Both the position numbers and the translations under genes were made by a program. Shown here piece by piece: positions 52,256 to 63,171 of a stretch of 64,000 bases of DNA. Origin of the DNA: Polynucleobacter sp. UK-Mo-2m-Kol15 (GTDB lineage: Bacteria; Pseudomonadota; Gammaproteobacteria; Burkholderiales; Burkholderiaceae); NCBI RefSeq assembly GCF_018881505.1, contig NZ_JACVQC010000001.1, positions 1,161,927-1,225,926 on the forward strand, given 5' to 3'. The notes under the pieces were generated by a model. It was not told the DNA's origin. It saw only the letters and a list, made by a program, of their open reading frames with translations, and did no database searches. Within the stretch, counting starts at the first letter, position 1, and each line of letters begins with the position of its first letter.

Positions 52256-55200
52256 GTGAGCGCATTTACCTCCTTTATTCGAGGCGTACTTGAGAAACGC
52301 GTACTGGTCATCGCGGGCTCGATTGTGCTACTCGGTTTGGGGATGTTTAGTCTTTCTAAGTTACCGATTCAGCCATATCCTGGTGTAGCGCCATTAACTA
52401 TTCAGGCTATTTCTCAATGGCCCGGAAGAAGTACGACAGAGGTTGAGCAGCAGGTTACGATCCCGGTTGAAAATGCTTTAGCTGGAATTCCAGGTTTACA
52501 AGCTTTCCGCTCTGTTTCTTTATTTGGACTCTCTGTTGTTACGCTGAAATTTGATGACACAACAAACCCATTTCAAGCGCGTCAACGTTTTATTGCTAGC
52601 CTGTCAAATGTTAACTTTCCGCCTGGAGTGTTATCCAGTATTAGTCCAGATTCTGATGCAACAGGCGAGATCATGCGTTACGAGGTGAGGTCAGATTACG
52701 CCTCGTCTGCCCATCTAAAAACCTTGCAGAACTACGAGATCTATAAAGAACTCAAACAGACTCCGGGTGTTGCCGACGTTTCCTCTTTTGGCGGCAAGGT
52801 TCGTCAGTATCAGGTTATCGTTAGCCCGGAAAGTCTGCAGGCAAAGGGCGTCACAGTGCCTGAACTGGTTACTGCCTTAACCAATGCCAACAGCAATACC
52901 GGTGGCGGATTATTACCTAGCGGTGAGCAGCAGTTTGTGGTTCGAGGTGTTGGCCTACTCAGAAATATTGATGATATCAAGCGGGTAGTTATCTCCATTC
53001 ATAATGGAGTCCCCATTCGCATTGGCGATGTTGCTCGGGTGGAGATTGGCAACGCGCCACGTTTGGGGATGTTCCAGTTCAATGACAATCCTGACTCTGT
53101 TGAAGGGATTGTCTATTTGCGTCGCGGCGAGAATGCTACTGAAGTATTGGCCCGAGTTCGCAATACCGTTGAGAATATTAACAAGCAAATATTGCCGCCC
53201 GGCATTGAAGTAAAGCCTTTCTATGATCGCCAAGTCTTGCTAGATATTACGATTGGTACGGTTAAACACACACTATTCTTCGGTATTTCTCTCGTTCTCG
53301 CAGTGCTCTTTTTCTTCTTGGGCAATTTGCGTGCTGCAGCGGTAGTGGCCGCAGTGATTCCATTGGCGCTCTGTGTATCGTTTATTCAGATGCACTTATG
53401 GAGTGTTCCGGCTAACTTGATTTCCCTAGGTGCGATTGACTTCGGTGTGATTGTCGACTCGGCAGTGATTCTGACGGAGAACGTCATGCGTCACTTGGAG
53501 CAGGGTGGTAAGCGACTTAACCAAAGCATTATCTTGGCAACAAGTGAAGTTCAGCGTGCCATGATCTACTCGACAGGCATCATTATTGTTGCCTATTCCC
53601 CATTATTTTTTATGGGTGGAGTAGAGGGCATTATTTTTAAGCCAATGGCATTCACGATGGGCTTTGCTTTAATTGCTGCCATGATTCTTAGCTTAACCTT
53701 CTTGCCAGCCATGATCTCGCTGGTATTTGGTGAGAACTTACAGCACAGACCGCCCGGCTTTATTACAAAACTTCTGAATGCTTACAAGCCTTTGCTCAGA
53801 AAGTGGATGGATCGTCCTTTAACTGTGGTTTCTGTTGCAGTGTTTGTCTTGGGATTGACATTGTTAAGTGTGACTCGCTTAGGAACGGCTTTCTTACCAA
53901 CCTTGGAAGAAAATAATATTTGGCTACGAGTGACTTTACCTAATACGGTGGATTTAGATTATTCCGTTAAAGTGGCTAATCAGTTGCGCGAAACTTTCTT
54001 AAAGCAACCGGAGATTGAAAAAGTAGCTGCCCAAATTGGCCGTCCAGATGATGGTACCGACTCTACTGGTGTATTTAATCAAGAATATGGCCTCTATTTA
54101 AAGAGCCCAGATATGATGCCAAGCGGCTCTGGTAAGAAAGAGTTAATTAAGCGTCTTGAGCAAGAGCTCAATAAAGTTCCTGGAGTAACTTACAGCTTCT
54201 CGCAATACATTCAGGACAACGTCAATGAGGCGCTCTCTGGTGTAAAGGGTGAGAACTCGATCAAGATCTACGGGACTGATCTTGAGGTCCTGGATCAAAA
54301 AGCCATTGAAGTAATTGCACAACTGAAGAAAGTTCGCGGTGTTGCTGATGAGGGTATTCTGAAAGAACTGGGTCAGCCAACATTAAATATTCAAATTGAT
54401 CGTGAACGCGCTGCTCGTTATGGTATTAATGTCAATGATATTCAGTCGGTTGTAGCTAATGCGATTGGTGGTGCGGCAGTGACCAATCTATTAGAGGATG
54501 AAAAAATCTTTGGTATTGCGGTACGCCTTAATGAGGGTAGCCGGAATGACGTTGCGGATATTGGTCGCTTATTAGTTGACTCTCTCAATGGTCCGGCAAT
54601 TCCATTGTCTATGGTTGCCACTGTTCAGTTATCCGACGGACCATTCTTCATCTATCGTGAGGCTGGTAAGCGATATATTGCGATTAAGTTCAGTGTACGT
54701 AACCGTGATTTGGGCAGCGCTGTAGAAGACGCGCAATTCTTAGTTGGGAAAAATATAACTCTGCCGCCAAACTACTCAATCAGCTGGGATGGTCAGTTCA
54801 ATCAAATGAAGCAGGCGCAGAAGAAATTGATGTTGATCGTGCCTTTAGCGCTTTTAGGTATTTTCTTACTACTCGTTAGTGCTTTTGGTAATTTCCGAGA
54901 TGCGGTGATCGTCATGATCAACGTACCATTTGCGGCGATTGGTGGCGTGATTGCCTTGCATCTGGCGGGAGAGACTTTGAGTATTTCCGCCTTCTTCGGC
55001 TTCTTGTCGTTATTTGGTATTGCGATTCAGGATGGGGTGATTCTAATTTCCTTTATTAATAAGACTTCATCTACTGAGCATCACGAGATGAAGGATGCCA
55101 TGGTAGAGGGTGCTTCATTGAGGGTTCGCCCGGTACTGATGACAGCCGCTCTCTCTGGGCTGGGTCTATTACCAGCTGCTTTATCCCATTCCATTGGCTC

Positions 55201-55333
55201 TGAGGCTCAACGTCCTCTAGCGCTAGTCATTGTGGGTGGCATGGTGACTACGACTATTTTGACTCTCTTAGTATTACCAGTAATATATGGATGGTTCAGA
55301 GGTAGATCATTACCTCAGGTGGCCAAAGCCTAG
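52256..55333 (+). CDS. Heavy-metal efflux RND transporter (CzcA-type)
   Basis: A 1025-residue inner-membrane pump with twelve helices and two large periplasmic loops. TM4 carries [15 protein letters not shown] with D395, D401 and E408 placed as in CzcA, the set that defines divalent-metal (HME1-like) exporters rather than the copper/silver type. [22 protein letters not shown] and [15 protein letters not shown] are other family marks. GTG start directly follows the adaptor stop. Likely exports zinc, cobalt, cadmium or nickel; metal not proven. Confidence 0.88.
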   Translation: MSAFTSFIRGVLEKRVLVIAGSIVLLGLGMFSLSKLPIQPYPGVAPLTIQAISQWPGRSTTEVEQQVTIPVENALAGIPGLQAFRSVSLFGLSVVTLKFDDTTNPFQARQRFIASLSNVNFPPGVLSSISPDSDATGEIMRYEVRSDYASSAHLKTLQNYEIYKELKQTPGVADVSSFGGKVRQYQVIVSPESLQAKGVTVPELVTALTNANSNTGGGLLPSGEQQFVVRGVGLLRNIDDIKRVVISIHNGVPIRIGDVARVEIGNAPRLGMFQFNDNPDSVEGIVYLRRGENATEVLARVRNTVENINKQILPPGIEVKPFYDRQVLLDITIGTVKHTLFFGISLVLAVLFFFLGNLRAAAVVAAVIPLALCVSFIQMHLWSVPANLISLGAIDFGVIVDSAVILTENVMRHLEQGGKRLNQSIILATSEVQRAMIYSTGIIIVAYSPLFFMGGVEGIIFKPMAFTMGFALIAAMILSLTFLPAMISLVFGENLQHRPPGFITKLLNAYKPLLRKWMDRPLTVVSVAVFVLGLTLLSVTRLGTAFLPTLEENNIWLRVTLPNTVDLDYSVKVANQLRETFLKQPEIEKVAAQIGRPDDGTDSTGVFNQEYGLYLKSPDMMPSGSGKKELIKRLEQELNKVPGVTYSFSQYIQDNVNEALSGVKGENSIKIYGTDLEVLDQKAIEVIAQLKKVRGVADEGILKELGQPTLNIQIDRERAARYGINVNDIQSVVANAIGGAAVTNLLEDEKIFGIAVRLNEGSRNDVADIGRLLVDSLNGPAIPLSMVATVQLSDGPFFIYREAGKRYIAIKFSVRNRDLGSAVEDAQFLVGKNITLPPNYSISWDGQFNQMKQAQKKLMLIVPLALLGIFLLLVSAFGNFRDAVIVMINVPFAAIGGVIALHLAGETLSISAFFGFLSLFGIAIQDGVILISFINKTSSTEHHEMKDAMVEGASLRVRPVLMTAALSGLGLLPAALSHSIGSEAQRPLALVIVGGMVTTTILTLLVLPVIYGWFRGRSLPQVAKA

Positions 55334-55358
55334 GACCCCTAAGAAAGTATTGATATTC

Positions 55359-56153
55359 ATGAGTGAAGACACAAAGCAGCCACACATTCTGATCTCGAAT
55401 GATGATGGCTATCTTGCACCTGGTCTTTTGGCTTTAGTAAACGCCATACGTCCATTAGGTCGAGTGACCGTGATTGCTCCTGAGCAAAATCATAGTGGCG
55501 CATCGAACTCATTAACACTCTCACGACCACTCTCGATTCATCGAGTAGCGGGTGGTGAGCGTGATGGATTTTTATTTATCAATGGCACCCCAACCGATTG
55601 TGTCCATATTGCGATGACTGGTTTCTTGGATGAAAAACCAGACCTAGTGATTTCAGGTATTAATCAAGGTGAGAATATGGGCGAAGATACTCTCTACTCG
55701 GGTACTGTGGCCGCTGCAGTTGAGGGAGTCATGTTTGGCGTTCCTGGCATTGCTTTCTCTCAAATTGATAAAGGCTGGAATCGGATTGAGGATGCTGCTA
55801 AAGCTGCTCACGATATTGTTGCGCAACTCCTGGTGTCTCAGTTGGTTCGTGCCGATGGCGCCGCTACTTTGCTGAATGTCAATATCCCTAACCGTCCTTA
55901 TGCAGATCTCTATCGTTGGCGTGTAACTCGCCTTGGTAATCGCCACCATTCACAACCCGTGGTGATTCAGAAAAGTCCACGTGGTGATGATATTTATTGG
56001 ATTGGTGCGGCAGGGGATGCAAAAGATAGTTCTGAAGGCACAGACTTTCATGCAATTGATGAGGGCTGTATCTCCATTACACCAATGCAATTAGATCTAA
56101 CCCATCATGCGCGTTTGGCGGCGATGCGCGCTAATGGTTGGGACCGCGGTTGA
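55359..56153 (+). CDS. surE: 5'/3'-nucleotidase SurE
   Basis: A 264-residue phosphatase acting on nucleoside monophosphates. [14 protein letters not shown] carries the metal-binding Asp pair, with [24 protein letters not shown] and [22 protein letters not shown] following in order. ATG 55359 is chosen at the usual family start; it lies 25 bases after the pump gene. The end overlaps pcm, giving the conserved surE-pcm-nlpD order. Confidence 0.96.
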   Translation: MSEDTKQPHILISNDDGYLAPGLLALVNAIRPLGRVTVIAPEQNHSGASNSLTLSRPLSIHRVAGGERDGFLFINGTPTDCVHIAMTGFLDEKPDLVISGINQGENMGEDTLYSGTVAAAVEGVMFGVPGIAFSQIDKGWNRIEDAAKAAHDIVAQLLVSQLVRADGAATLLNVNIPNRPYADLYRWRVTRLGNRHHSQPVVIQKSPRGDDIYWIGAAGDAKDSSEGTDFHAIDEGCISITPMQLDLTHHARLAAMRANGWDRG

Positions 56154-56806
56154 GGCCAGCAGCAGAGCGTAATGCCGGTCATCGGCAAGCCTTGGCTGCG
56201 AAAGTCCTCGCCGCTGGGATCAAACACGGGAAAACATTGGAGGCCATTGCTACTGTTCCACGCCATGCGTTTATGGATGCTGGAATGCATCCGCAGGCCT
56301 ACGAAGATACTGCTTTGCCAATCGGGCACTCGCAAACCATTTCAAAGCCATCAGTAGTCGCTCGTATGATTGAGCTTTTGCATAAGCCAAGACAAAAATT
56401 AGGAAAAGTACTAGAAATAGGTACTGGTTGTGGATATCAAGCCGCAGTTCTCAGTTTGTTATCCGATGAGGTGTATTCCATTGAGCGTATTCGGCCTCTG
56501 CACGATATGGCCAGAGAAAAGCTGCGCCCATTTCGCATTAAAAATCTGCGCCTTATCTATGGGGATGGCATCTTAGGCCTACCTCAGGCTGCCCCATTTG
56601 ATGGGATTATTCTGGCGGCGGCAGGTTTGGGCATTCCAGATGCCTTATTGGATCAATTGGCTATTGGTGGGCGTTTAGTGGCTCCAGTCGCCAAAAATGA
56701 GAAAGAGCAGCAATTGATCATGGTTGAGCGAATGAGCTCCCAGCGCTATCAAAGAACCGTTCTGGACGAGGTCTTTTTTGTCCCCTTACAATCAGGGGTA
56801 GTATGA
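56138..56806 (+). CDS. pcm: Protein-L-isoaspartate O-methyltransferase
   Basis: A 222-residue SAM-dependent repair enzyme. [30 protein letters not shown] contains the family active-site region, and [18 protein letters not shown] is SAM motif I. It methylates damaged aspartyl residues. TTG 56138 or TTG 56150 is the start; both overlap the surE end, and no ATG is in frame nearby. Overlaps nlpD by four bases. Confidence 0.93.
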   Translation: MGPRLRPAAERNAGHRQALAAKVLAAGIKHGKTLEAIATVPRHAFMDAGMHPQAYEDTALPIGHSQTISKPSVVARMIELLHKPRQKLGKVLEIGTGCGYQAAVLSLLSDEVYSIERIRPLHDMAREKLRPFRIKNLRLIYGDGILGLPQAAPFDGIILAAAGLGIPDALLDQLAIGGRLVAPVAKNEKEQQLIMVERMSSQRYQRTVLDEVFFVPLQSGVV

Positions 56807-57597
56807 AAACGCCTATGAATATCCTATTCAAATATCTCCTATTGCTAGTTGCAATGGCATCTTTACTGCTCAACGTAGGTTGCTCAACAACTCCTAGGGC
56901 TAAGCCAGCGAATGTTGTAGATCGTAGTGGTGGTATTGGTGCTAGCAGTGTTAACAATAATGAGACCACTCCTCCTGGTTACTATCGCGTTAAACGTGGC
57001 GATACTTTGGCGCGGATTGGTTTAGATAGCGGTCAATCCCCGCGAGATTTGGCGCAGTGGAATAATTTATCGAATCCGAATTTAATTGAGGTGGGCGATC
57101 TCATTTTGGTGAAGCCTCCCGCTAACAGCAAAATGACTGTTAAACCAATTCCGAAGCCTGCTAGTGATGCCGCTAAAGCTGATGCACCAAAAGGGGATAC
57201 TCCTAAAGCAGAGTCTGCAAAAGAAATTGTTGCAGAACCGGGTATTCGTTTGTCTTGGCCAGCTAAAGGTAAGGTCACCGAAGACTTCAGTGAAAAGACT
57301 AAGGGGATTGATATTGCTGGTAAGTTAGGCGAGCCTATTACCGCAGCATCAGATGGGAAGGTTGTTTACGCTGGCAATAGCTTGCGAGGTTACGGCAATC
57401 TCGTCATCATCAAGCACGACAATACTTACCTCACAGCCTATGCCCATAACCGTACACTTTCTGTAAAAGAGGGTGATGCGGTCAAGAAGGGGCAGAAGAT
57501 TGCCGAGATGGGTGACACCGATACGAATTCGGTCAAACTCCACTTTGAACTACGTGTGAATGGCAAGCCAGTAAATCCAACGCCATATTTGCAGTAA
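56803..57597 (+). CDS. nlpD: NlpD-type LysM/M23 amidase-activator lipoprotein
   Basis: A 264-residue outer-membrane lipoprotein: lipobox LNVGC (Cys27), LysM domain [18 protein letters not shown] through GDLILVKPP, a Pro/Lys/Asp linker, and a LytM domain with [24 protein letters not shown]. The metal histidine before GIDI is replaced by T166 and only one histidine remains in KLHFEL, as in E. coli NlpD, so it should activate an amidase rather than cut peptidoglycan itself. Confidence 0.94.
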   Translation: MKTPMNILFKYLLLLVAMASLLLNVGCSTTPRAKPANVVDRSGGIGASSVNNNETTPPGYYRVKRGDTLARIGLDSGQSPRDLAQWNNLSNPNLIEVGDLILVKPPANSKMTVKPIPKPASDAAKADAPKGDTPKAESAKEIVAEPGIRLSWPAKGKVTEDFSEKTKGIDIAGKLGEPITAASDGKVVYAGNSLRGYGNLVIIKHDNTYLTAYAHNRTLSVKEGDAVKKGQKIAEMGDTDTNSVKLHFELRVNGKPVNPTPYLQ

Positions 57598-57628
57598 TCG
57601 CTTTAGATAACTTGCTAGCGATTTAAGA

Positions 57629-58450
57629 ATGGCAACGGTTCTCGTCTTCGATATTGAAACTATTCCCGATGTAGTAGGACTGCGTCGCCTGAATGACTAT
57701 CCTGATACCTTATCTGATAGTGAGGTTGCGAATAAAGCAATGGCAGAGCGCGCGGAGAAGACGGGCAGTGATTTTTTACCGCTCTATCTGCAACGTATCT
57801 GCGCCATCTCCTGTGTTATTCGCCGAACAACTAAGGAAGGCTCGCCTCAAATCAAGGTTGGCACATTAGGTACTGCACAAGATAATGAGAAGGTGCTGAT
57901 TCAGACCTTCTTTGAGCTCGTTGAAAAATATACCCCTCAGTTGGTTTCTTGGAATGGCAGTGGCTTTGACCTGCCGGTATTGCATTACCGCGCATTAGTA
58001 AACCATGTACAGGCGCCACGATATTGGGAGATGGGTGAGAGTCAAGAGAACGATAGTCGTGAATTTAAGTGGAACAACTACATTAGTCGTTATCACATGC
58101 GCCATCTAGATTTAATGGATCTCTTGGCTAAATTTAATGGTCGCGCTAACGCACCCTTAGATGGGCTGGCAAAACTCTGCGGCTTCCCGGGCAAAATGGG
58201 GATGGATGGTAGCCAAGTGTGGCCAGCTTATCAAGATGGTCGGCTTGATGAAATTCGACGCTATTGCGAAACCGATGTAGTCAACACCTATTTGATGTAT
58301 TGCCGCTTTCAGTTGTTGCGTGGCGGATTCTCATTAGAAGAGTACAAAGAAGAAATCACTTTCGTGAAAGCGTACCTAGAAAAAGAATCTCAAGAGCCAC
58401 ATGGTGAACAGTGGCAAGAGTATCTCCTGGGTTTTGCTACTGATGCGTAG
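57629..58450 (+). CDS. PolB-like predicted 3'-5' exonuclease
   Basis: A 273-residue DEDD-type exonuclease of the DNA-polymerase-B-exonuclease-like family. ExoI is VFDIETIPD at residues 6-14, ExoII VSWNGSGFDLPVLHYRA, and ExoIII YCETDVVNTYLMY (DEDDy type). It is probably a nucleic-acid 3' trimming enzyme in the cytoplasm. It occupies the stretch after nlpD and overlaps rlmD by eight bases. Confidence 0.88.
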   Translation: MATVLVFDIETIPDVVGLRRLNDYPDTLSDSEVANKAMAERAEKTGSDFLPLYLQRICAISCVIRRTTKEGSPQIKVGTLGTAQDNEKVLIQTFFELVEKYTPQLVSWNGSGFDLPVLHYRALVNHVQAPRYWEMGESQENDSREFKWNNYISRYHMRHLDLMDLLAKFNGRANAPLDGLAKLCGFPGKMGMDGSQVWPAYQDGRLDEIRRYCETDVVNTYLMYCRFQLLRGGFSLEEYKEEITFVKAYLEKESQEPHGEQWQEYLLGFATDA

Positions 58451-59879
58451 AGGAGAAAAGCCAGTCCACATCGTGGTGACTGAGCCAGTGCGAGTCGACT
58501 CCCTTGATTTAGACGCACAAGGTATTGCTCGCTTAGCGCCTAATGAGGAAGAGCTTAATCAGGGTCAAAGCGGTAAGGTCATCTTTATTCAGGGGGCATT
58601 ACCAACTGAATTGGTGACTTATGTCATTACCCGCGACAAAGCTCGTTTTAGTAAGGCTAAGGTTCTCGATATCCTCAAGCCTGCCGTATTCAGAGCAGAG
58701 CCGAAGTGCGAAGCATTTGGGGTTTGTGGTGGTTGCACTATGCAGCACTTAGATATTCGGGCGCAGGTAGCGATGAAGCAACGCGTTCTTGAGGATGATT
58801 TAAAGCATATCGCTAAAGTAGCTCCAGAAGAGATTCTTCGGCCGATGGGTGGCCCCACATGGGAGTATCGACATCGTGCTCGTTTAAGTGCCGTCAATCG
58901 CTCCATCAAAAAAGGCACAGTGCTGATTGGATTTCATGAGGGTAAAAGTGGCTATGTCGCTGACATGACTGCTTGCGAGATTCTTCCTAAACAGGTTTCC
59001 GATTTATTACCGCAGATGCGTAAATTAGTCATGGGCTTATCCATAGTGGATCGCATGCCACAAATCGAGATTGCAGTTGGTGAGCCGGAGGATCTAAACT
59101 CAGATGATCCCCAAAAAGCAAAGCCAGTCACTGCATTGGTATTTAGAAATCTTCTGCCTTTAACATCGGCAGACGAGCAGTTACTTAGAGAATTTGCGGA
59201 TGTACATCAGGTCTGGATTTGGTTGCAGCCTAAAGGGATAGAGACTGTTGCGCCGTTTTATCCATTAACAGGTAAGCTTTGTTATCGACTGCCTGAGTTT
59301 GAGATCGAGATGCCATTTAAACCGGCAGATTTCACGCAAGTGAATCACATGATGAACCGTGCATTGGTTAGTAGGGCGATTCGCCTCTTAGAAGTTCAGG
59401 CAAGTGATCGTGTACTCGATTTATTCTGCGGTATTGGTAATTTCACATTACCGCTCGCGAGAAAAGCCAACGCTGTCTTAGGTATTGAGGGTTTAGAAAG
59501 CCTCACCACAAGAGCTAAAGCCAACGCTGAGCATAATCAACTTGCAGATAAAGCAAGCTTTATGCAAAGCAATCTTTTTGAGGTTAGCGGGGAAACGATC
59601 GCCTCATGGGGCAAGGCCGAACGCTGGCTAATGGATCCTCCCCGAGAAGGGGCGATAGAGATCTGCCAGGCCCTAGCTCAATTACATGAGCAGGGTAGTG
59701 ATTTGCCGCCCCAACGTATTGTCTACGTATCCTGCAATCCAAAGACGCTCGCCAGGGATGCCGATATCCTATGCCATCAGGCGGGCTACAATCTGAAGAG
59801 TGCGGGTATTGTCAATATGTTTCCCCATACATCACATGTGGAGTCGATGGCGGTATTTGAGCGCCTCAATCTGAATTAA
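58443..59879 (+). CDS. rlmD: 23S rRNA (uracil-1939-C5)-methyltransferase RlmD
   Basis: A 478-residue RNA methyltransferase. N-terminal TRAM-like part, then a 4Fe-4S site with EAFGVCGGCTMQH, SAM motif VLDLFCGIGNFTLPLAR, and the catalytic YVSCNPKTLARD. ATG 58443 overlaps the exonuclease stop. It methylates U1939 of 23S rRNA. The cysteine of SCNPKT is the nucleophile in the family. Confidence 0.95.
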   Translation: MRRGEKPVHIVVTEPVRVDSLDLDAQGIARLAPNEEELNQGQSGKVIFIQGALPTELVTYVITRDKARFSKAKVLDILKPAVFRAEPKCEAFGVCGGCTMQHLDIRAQVAMKQRVLEDDLKHIAKVAPEEILRPMGGPTWEYRHRARLSAVNRSIKKGTVLIGFHEGKSGYVADMTACEILPKQVSDLLPQMRKLVMGLSIVDRMPQIEIAVGEPEDLNSDDPQKAKPVTALVFRNLLPLTSADEQLLREFADVHQVWIWLQPKGIETVAPFYPLTGKLCYRLPEFEIEMPFKPADFTQVNHMMNRALVSRAIRLLEVQASDRVLDLFCGIGNFTLPLARKANAVLGIEGLESLTTRAKANAEHNQLADKASFMQSNLFEVSGETIASWGKAERWLMDPPREGAIEICQALAQLHEQGSDLPPQRIVYVSCNPKTLARDADILCHQAGYNLKSAGIVNMFPHTSHVESMAVFERLNLN

Positions 59880-59934
59880 CCAGAATTTGTTCATGAAGAT
59901 ATACTTTATTTTTAATTTCACATAAAGGTGCTTT

Positions 59935-60351
59935 ATGAAATCAATTATTGTCTTGGCTCTTGGTTTGGGGATGAGCTTCCTTGTAAATGCCCAAGGCATT
60001 CCTGTATTGGAAAAGGTTTATAGCGGCAAGACGAGTGAAACCTCTATCAACGCCTCTAAAAAAAATCCTAAGACACAAACGCAAGATGTGCCTGCTACAT
60101 TAACTATCATCAAGCAAGATGGGCCTCATGTAGAGTTCACTTATCAGAATCCTAACTACAAAGCTTATGAAATCGGAACAATTTCTCCAGATGGTAAGAA
60201 GCTACAAATCGCGTATAAGGGCGGCTCTGGCGTTTATGAGATCAACGGTAACAAGCTCACAGGTTGTGGCGCTGGTCGCGTGAATGAAGGGCCATTTGGC
60301 CAATGGATTAATACCTATTACGCGTGGTGCGATGATTTAACAGCAAAGTAA
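59935..60351 (+). CDS. Small secreted protein, unknown function
   Basis: A 138-residue exported protein: signal peptide MKSIIVLALGLGMSFLVNAQ, then a beta-rich mature domain with YEIGTISPDGKKLQIAYKGG and two cysteines (GCGAGR and AWCDD) near the end that could form a disulfide. No family recalled. It has 55 bases before it and a terminator after it, so it is monocistronic or at the end of the rlmD transcript. Confidence 0.65.
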   Translation: MKSIIVLALGLGMSFLVNAQGIPVLEKVYSGKTSETSINASKKNPKTQTQDVPATLTIIKQDGPHVEFTYQNPNYKAYEIGTISPDGKKLQIAYKGGSGVYEINGNKLTGCGAGRVNEGPFGQWINTYYAWCDDLTAK

Positions 60352-60390
60352 CTAGGGAAGTTGCATCAAAAAAGAAAAAAATGAGTATGA

Positions 60391-60414
60391 AAAAAGGCGC
60401 CAGTGGCGCCTTTT
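60391..60414. terminator. Bidirectional Rho-independent terminator
   Basis: AAAAAGGCGCC, loop AGT, GGCGCCTTTT. It separates the secreted protein gene from the convergent Bax-inhibitor gene and works in both directions. Confidence 0.9.
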
Positions 60415-60449
60415 GTTCGGTAAGGCCTTGGGGCCAGTTCTGCAATGAC

Positions 60450-61151
60450 TTAGTCACGGTCTCCGCCAACAATGCCCAGTAAAGCAAGCAAGTTAGTGAA
60501 GACGTTGTAGACGTCAAGATAGATAGCTAGAGTAGCCATGATGTAGTTGGTCTCGCCGCCATTGATGATGCGCTGTACGTCAACCAGGATGAAGGCAGAG
60601 AAAATTGCAATAGCCAAAACCATCACAGTCAACATCAATGCGGGTAGCTGTAACCAAATATTGGCTAATGAAGCAACGATCAAGAGTAATACACCTACCA
60701 TCAGCCATTTACCCATGCCTGAGAAGTCGCTCTTGCTGACAGTGGCAATGGTTGCCATTACAGCAAAAATCGCAGCAGTACCACCAAAGGCCAACATGAT
60801 TAAGGTAGCACCGTTGCTATAGCTATTCAAGGTATAGCCTACCAAGCCGGACATCATGATGCCCATAAAGAAGGTAAAGCCTAGCAGCAAGAGTACACCT
60901 AAGCCGGTGTCCTTGTTTTTATCAATCGCCCAAAAGAAACCGAAAGCAATTGCCATAAAGACGATGAAACCCATAAAAGGGCTACCCGCCATAAAGTTCA
61001 GTCCAAAGGCAACGCCAAGCCATGCGCCAATGACAGTCGGGACCATCGAGAGCGCCAAAAGGGCGTAAGTATTACGCAGAACGCGGTTGCGAATCTGGGG
61101 GGTGCTAATCGAGCTAGTTTGCCCAAAGCCGTAAGAGTTGAGATCACTCAT
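60450..61151 (-). CDS. Bax inhibitor-1/YccA family membrane protein
   Basis: A 233-residue inner-membrane protein with seven hydrophobic helices. NRVLRNTYALLALSMVPTVIGA at the start and VDVQRIINGGETNYIMATLAIYLDVYNVF at the end, with the Asp-containing helix at the C terminus, match the BI-1/YccA family. YccA modulates FtsH protease; some relatives leak calcium. ATG 61151 is chosen for AAAGGAG seven bases before it. Divergent from ndk. Confidence 0.93.
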   Translation of the reverse strand: MSDLNSYGFGQTSSISTPQIRNRVLRNTYALLALSMVPTVIGAWLGVAFGLNFMAGSPFMGFIVFMAIAFGFFWAIDKNKDTGLGVLLLLGFTFFMGIMMSGLVGYTLNSYSNGATLIMLAFGGTAAIFAVMATIATVSKSDFSGMGKWLMVGVLLLIVASLANIWLQLPALMLTVMVLAIAIFSAFILVDVQRIINGGETNYIMATLAIYLDVYNVFTNLLALLGIVGGDRD

Positions 61152-61327
61152 ATTGACTCCTTTTTCATAGTAATTACACGAGCCCACAAGGAGCTGTTGA
61201 CAGTAAGTATAGACAAAATAGAGTAATTTCAAGCCCCCTGTTAAAAAGACTACAAATCGAAGGGTTATGCCCTGTAAATTCAATGGCTTAGACCCACCAG
61301 GATCAGGGTAAATACGGTCATCCGATG

Positions 61328-61333
61328 TATAAT
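61328..61333 (+). promoter_or_regulatory. Putative -10 element of ndk
   Basis: A perfect TATAAT with TG directly before it. No good -35 is seen at 16-18 bases upstream. It would give a leader of about 105 bases before ndk. Confidence 0.5.
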
Positions 61334-61444
61334 TTGGGGGTCGCTGAATTCCTAGCGCGTTGTAGGGAATGGGGAAGATGTTCTCCCTGGGTCCAAATTG
61401 GCGCTAATTCGGCAAAATCTTTGAAATCACTATTGGAGTTTTAC

Positions 61445-61870
61445 ATGGCTATCGAACGCACCCTTTCTATTATCAAACCTGATGCTGTAGCAAAAAACGT
61501 GATCGGCAAAATCTATGACCGTTTTGAATCTGCTGGTTTGAAGATTGTTGCGTCCAGAATGGCGCATTTGTCACAAGCTGAGGCTGAGCAGTTCTACGCT
61601 GTGCACGCTGCACGTCCTTTCTTTAAGGATCTGGTGAGCTTCATGATTTCTGGTCCTGTCATGATTCAGGTACTGGAAGGCGAGGGCGCGATTGCTAAGA
61701 ACCGTGACTTGATGGGTGCTACTGACCCTAAAAAGGCTGACAAGGGCACTATTCGCGCTGACTTTGCTGACAGCATTGATGCAAACGCTGTTCACGGCTC
61801 TGACGCCCCAGAAACTGCCGCTGTTGAAGTTGCATTCTTCTTCGCTGGCATGAACGTTTTCAATCGTTAA
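61445..61870 (+). CDS. ndk: Nucleoside diphosphate kinase
   Basis: A 141-residue enzyme that equalises NTP pools through a phosphohistidine. [18 protein letters not shown] is the family start; the active histidine is in [12 protein letters not shown]. Length fits the family. ATG 61445 follows a TTGGAG site; the open frame extending to 61325 is leader. Followed by rlmN and ispG in the betaproteobacterial order. Confidence 0.97.
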   Translation: MAIERTLSIIKPDAVAKNVIGKIYDRFESAGLKIVASRMAHLSQAEAEQFYAVHAARPFFKDLVSFMISGPVMIQVLEGEGAIAKNRDLMGATDPKKADKGTIRADFADSIDANAVHGSDAPETAAVEVAFFFAGMNVFNR

Positions 61871-61916
61871 TTCACGATTGAAAACGAACAACCTATTTAA
61901 TACATAAGTAGGCGCA

Positions 61917-63152
61917 TTGACCTCCCCGCGCGTAAATCTCTTAGATTTCGACGCTGACCAAATGGCGGCGTATGTCGCGGGGTTGAATGAAAAGCCTTTT
62001 AGGGCAAAGCAGCTCATGCAGTGGATACATCAACGTGGTGTTTCCGACATCAATGACATGAGTGATCTAGCAAAAAGCTTTAGAGCAACACTGCTAGATA
62101 AAGCGCAGGTTCTTTCCCTGCCAGTTACTAAAGATGAGCATGCAGCAGACGGTACCCGCAAGTGGTTGCTTGATGTTGGTGCTGGTAATGCTGTGGAGTC
62201 GGTATTTATTCCTGAGGATGATCGCGGCACCTTGTGCATATCATCCCAAGCTGGTTGTGCGGTCAATTGCCGTTTTTGTTCAACCGGTCATCAAGGCTTC
62301 TCACGCAACCTCACCGCCGGTGAAATTATTGGTCAACTCTGGTTTGCTGAACATTTACTTCGCACTGATCCGAATGCAGTTCGCCGTATTGAGAAATACC
62401 CAACTCCAGGCTGGGAACATACAGGGCGAGTGATCTCCAATGTGGTCATGATGGGCATGGGTGAGCCCTTGCTCAACTATGACAATGTGGTGACTGCTTT
62501 GCGTTTAATGCTTGATGACAGGGCTTATGGTTTATCGCGTCGTCGCGTGACCGTCTCCACCTCTGGCGTAGTGCCGATGATTGATCGCTTGGCCCAAGAT
62601 TGTCCGGTGGCATTAGCAGTGTCATTGCATGCGCCAAATGACAAGCTGCGCGATCAACTCGTTCCACTTAACCAAAAATATCCTTTAAGAGAATTGCTTG
62701 CTGCGTGTGAACGATATTTACCGTTTGCCCCAAGGGATTTTTTAACCTTTGAATACTGCATGCTCGATGGCTTGAATGACTCTGACATTCAGGCAAAAGA
62801 GTTAGTGCGCTTGTTGGCAAACATCAAGTGCAAGATTAACCTCATTCCATTTAACCCATTCCCAGAGTCTGGGCTGAAGCGCTCATCAGCCCAGCGCGTT
62901 CATGCCTTTGCCAGCATCTTATTAGACGCTGGTATGGTAGCCACTGTTCGCAAAACCCGTGGCGATGATATTGCCGCAGCTTGTGGTCAATTGGCGGGTG
63001 ATGTGGTTGATCGCACTAGAGTGCGTGAGCGTGCCGTGCATGACAATCAGATCAATTTAGGTCAAGATGATGATGTTGATAGTCTTGATGAAGAAGAGCA
63101 ACAGTACCAAGCTGAGCACCCAGTGCAGTGGCTTAAAAGATTAGACGACTAA
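61917..63152 (+). CDS. rlmN: Dual-specificity 23S rRNA/tRNA m2A methyltransferase RlmN
   Basis: A 411-residue radical-SAM enzyme that methylates A2503 of 23S rRNA and A37 of some tRNAs. [15 protein letters not shown] carries the CX3CX2C cluster; [11 protein letters not shown] and the cysteine in VAAACGQL-like [11 protein letters not shown] complete the family set. It starts at TTG 61917, where [11 protein letters not shown] begins as expected. The acidic C-terminal tail ([13 protein letters not shown]) is longer than in E. coli. Confidence 0.95.
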   Translation: MTSPRVNLLDFDADQMAAYVAGLNEKPFRAKQLMQWIHQRGVSDINDMSDLAKSFRATLLDKAQVLSLPVTKDEHAADGTRKWLLDVGAGNAVESVFIPEDDRGTLCISSQAGCAVNCRFCSTGHQGFSRNLTAGEIIGQLWFAEHLLRTDPNAVRRIEKYPTPGWEHTGRVISNVVMMGMGEPLLNYDNVVTALRLMLDDRAYGLSRRRVTVSTSGVVPMIDRLAQDCPVALAVSLHAPNDKLRDQLVPLNQKYPLRELLAACERYLPFAPRDFLTFEYCMLDGLNDSDIQAKELVRLLANIKCKINLIPFNPFPESGLKRSSAQRVHAFASILLDAGMVATVRKTRGDDIAAACGQLAGDVVDRTRVRERAVHDNQINLGQDDDVDSLDEEEQQYQAEHPVQWLKRLDD

Positions 63153-63171
63153 TTTCATAAAAAAGAGTCCT

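Noticed and set aside
61325-61444. 40-residue upstream extension of ndk.
   Set aside because: NDK families begin with MAIERTLS; the extension overlaps the -10 element and has no matching homology.
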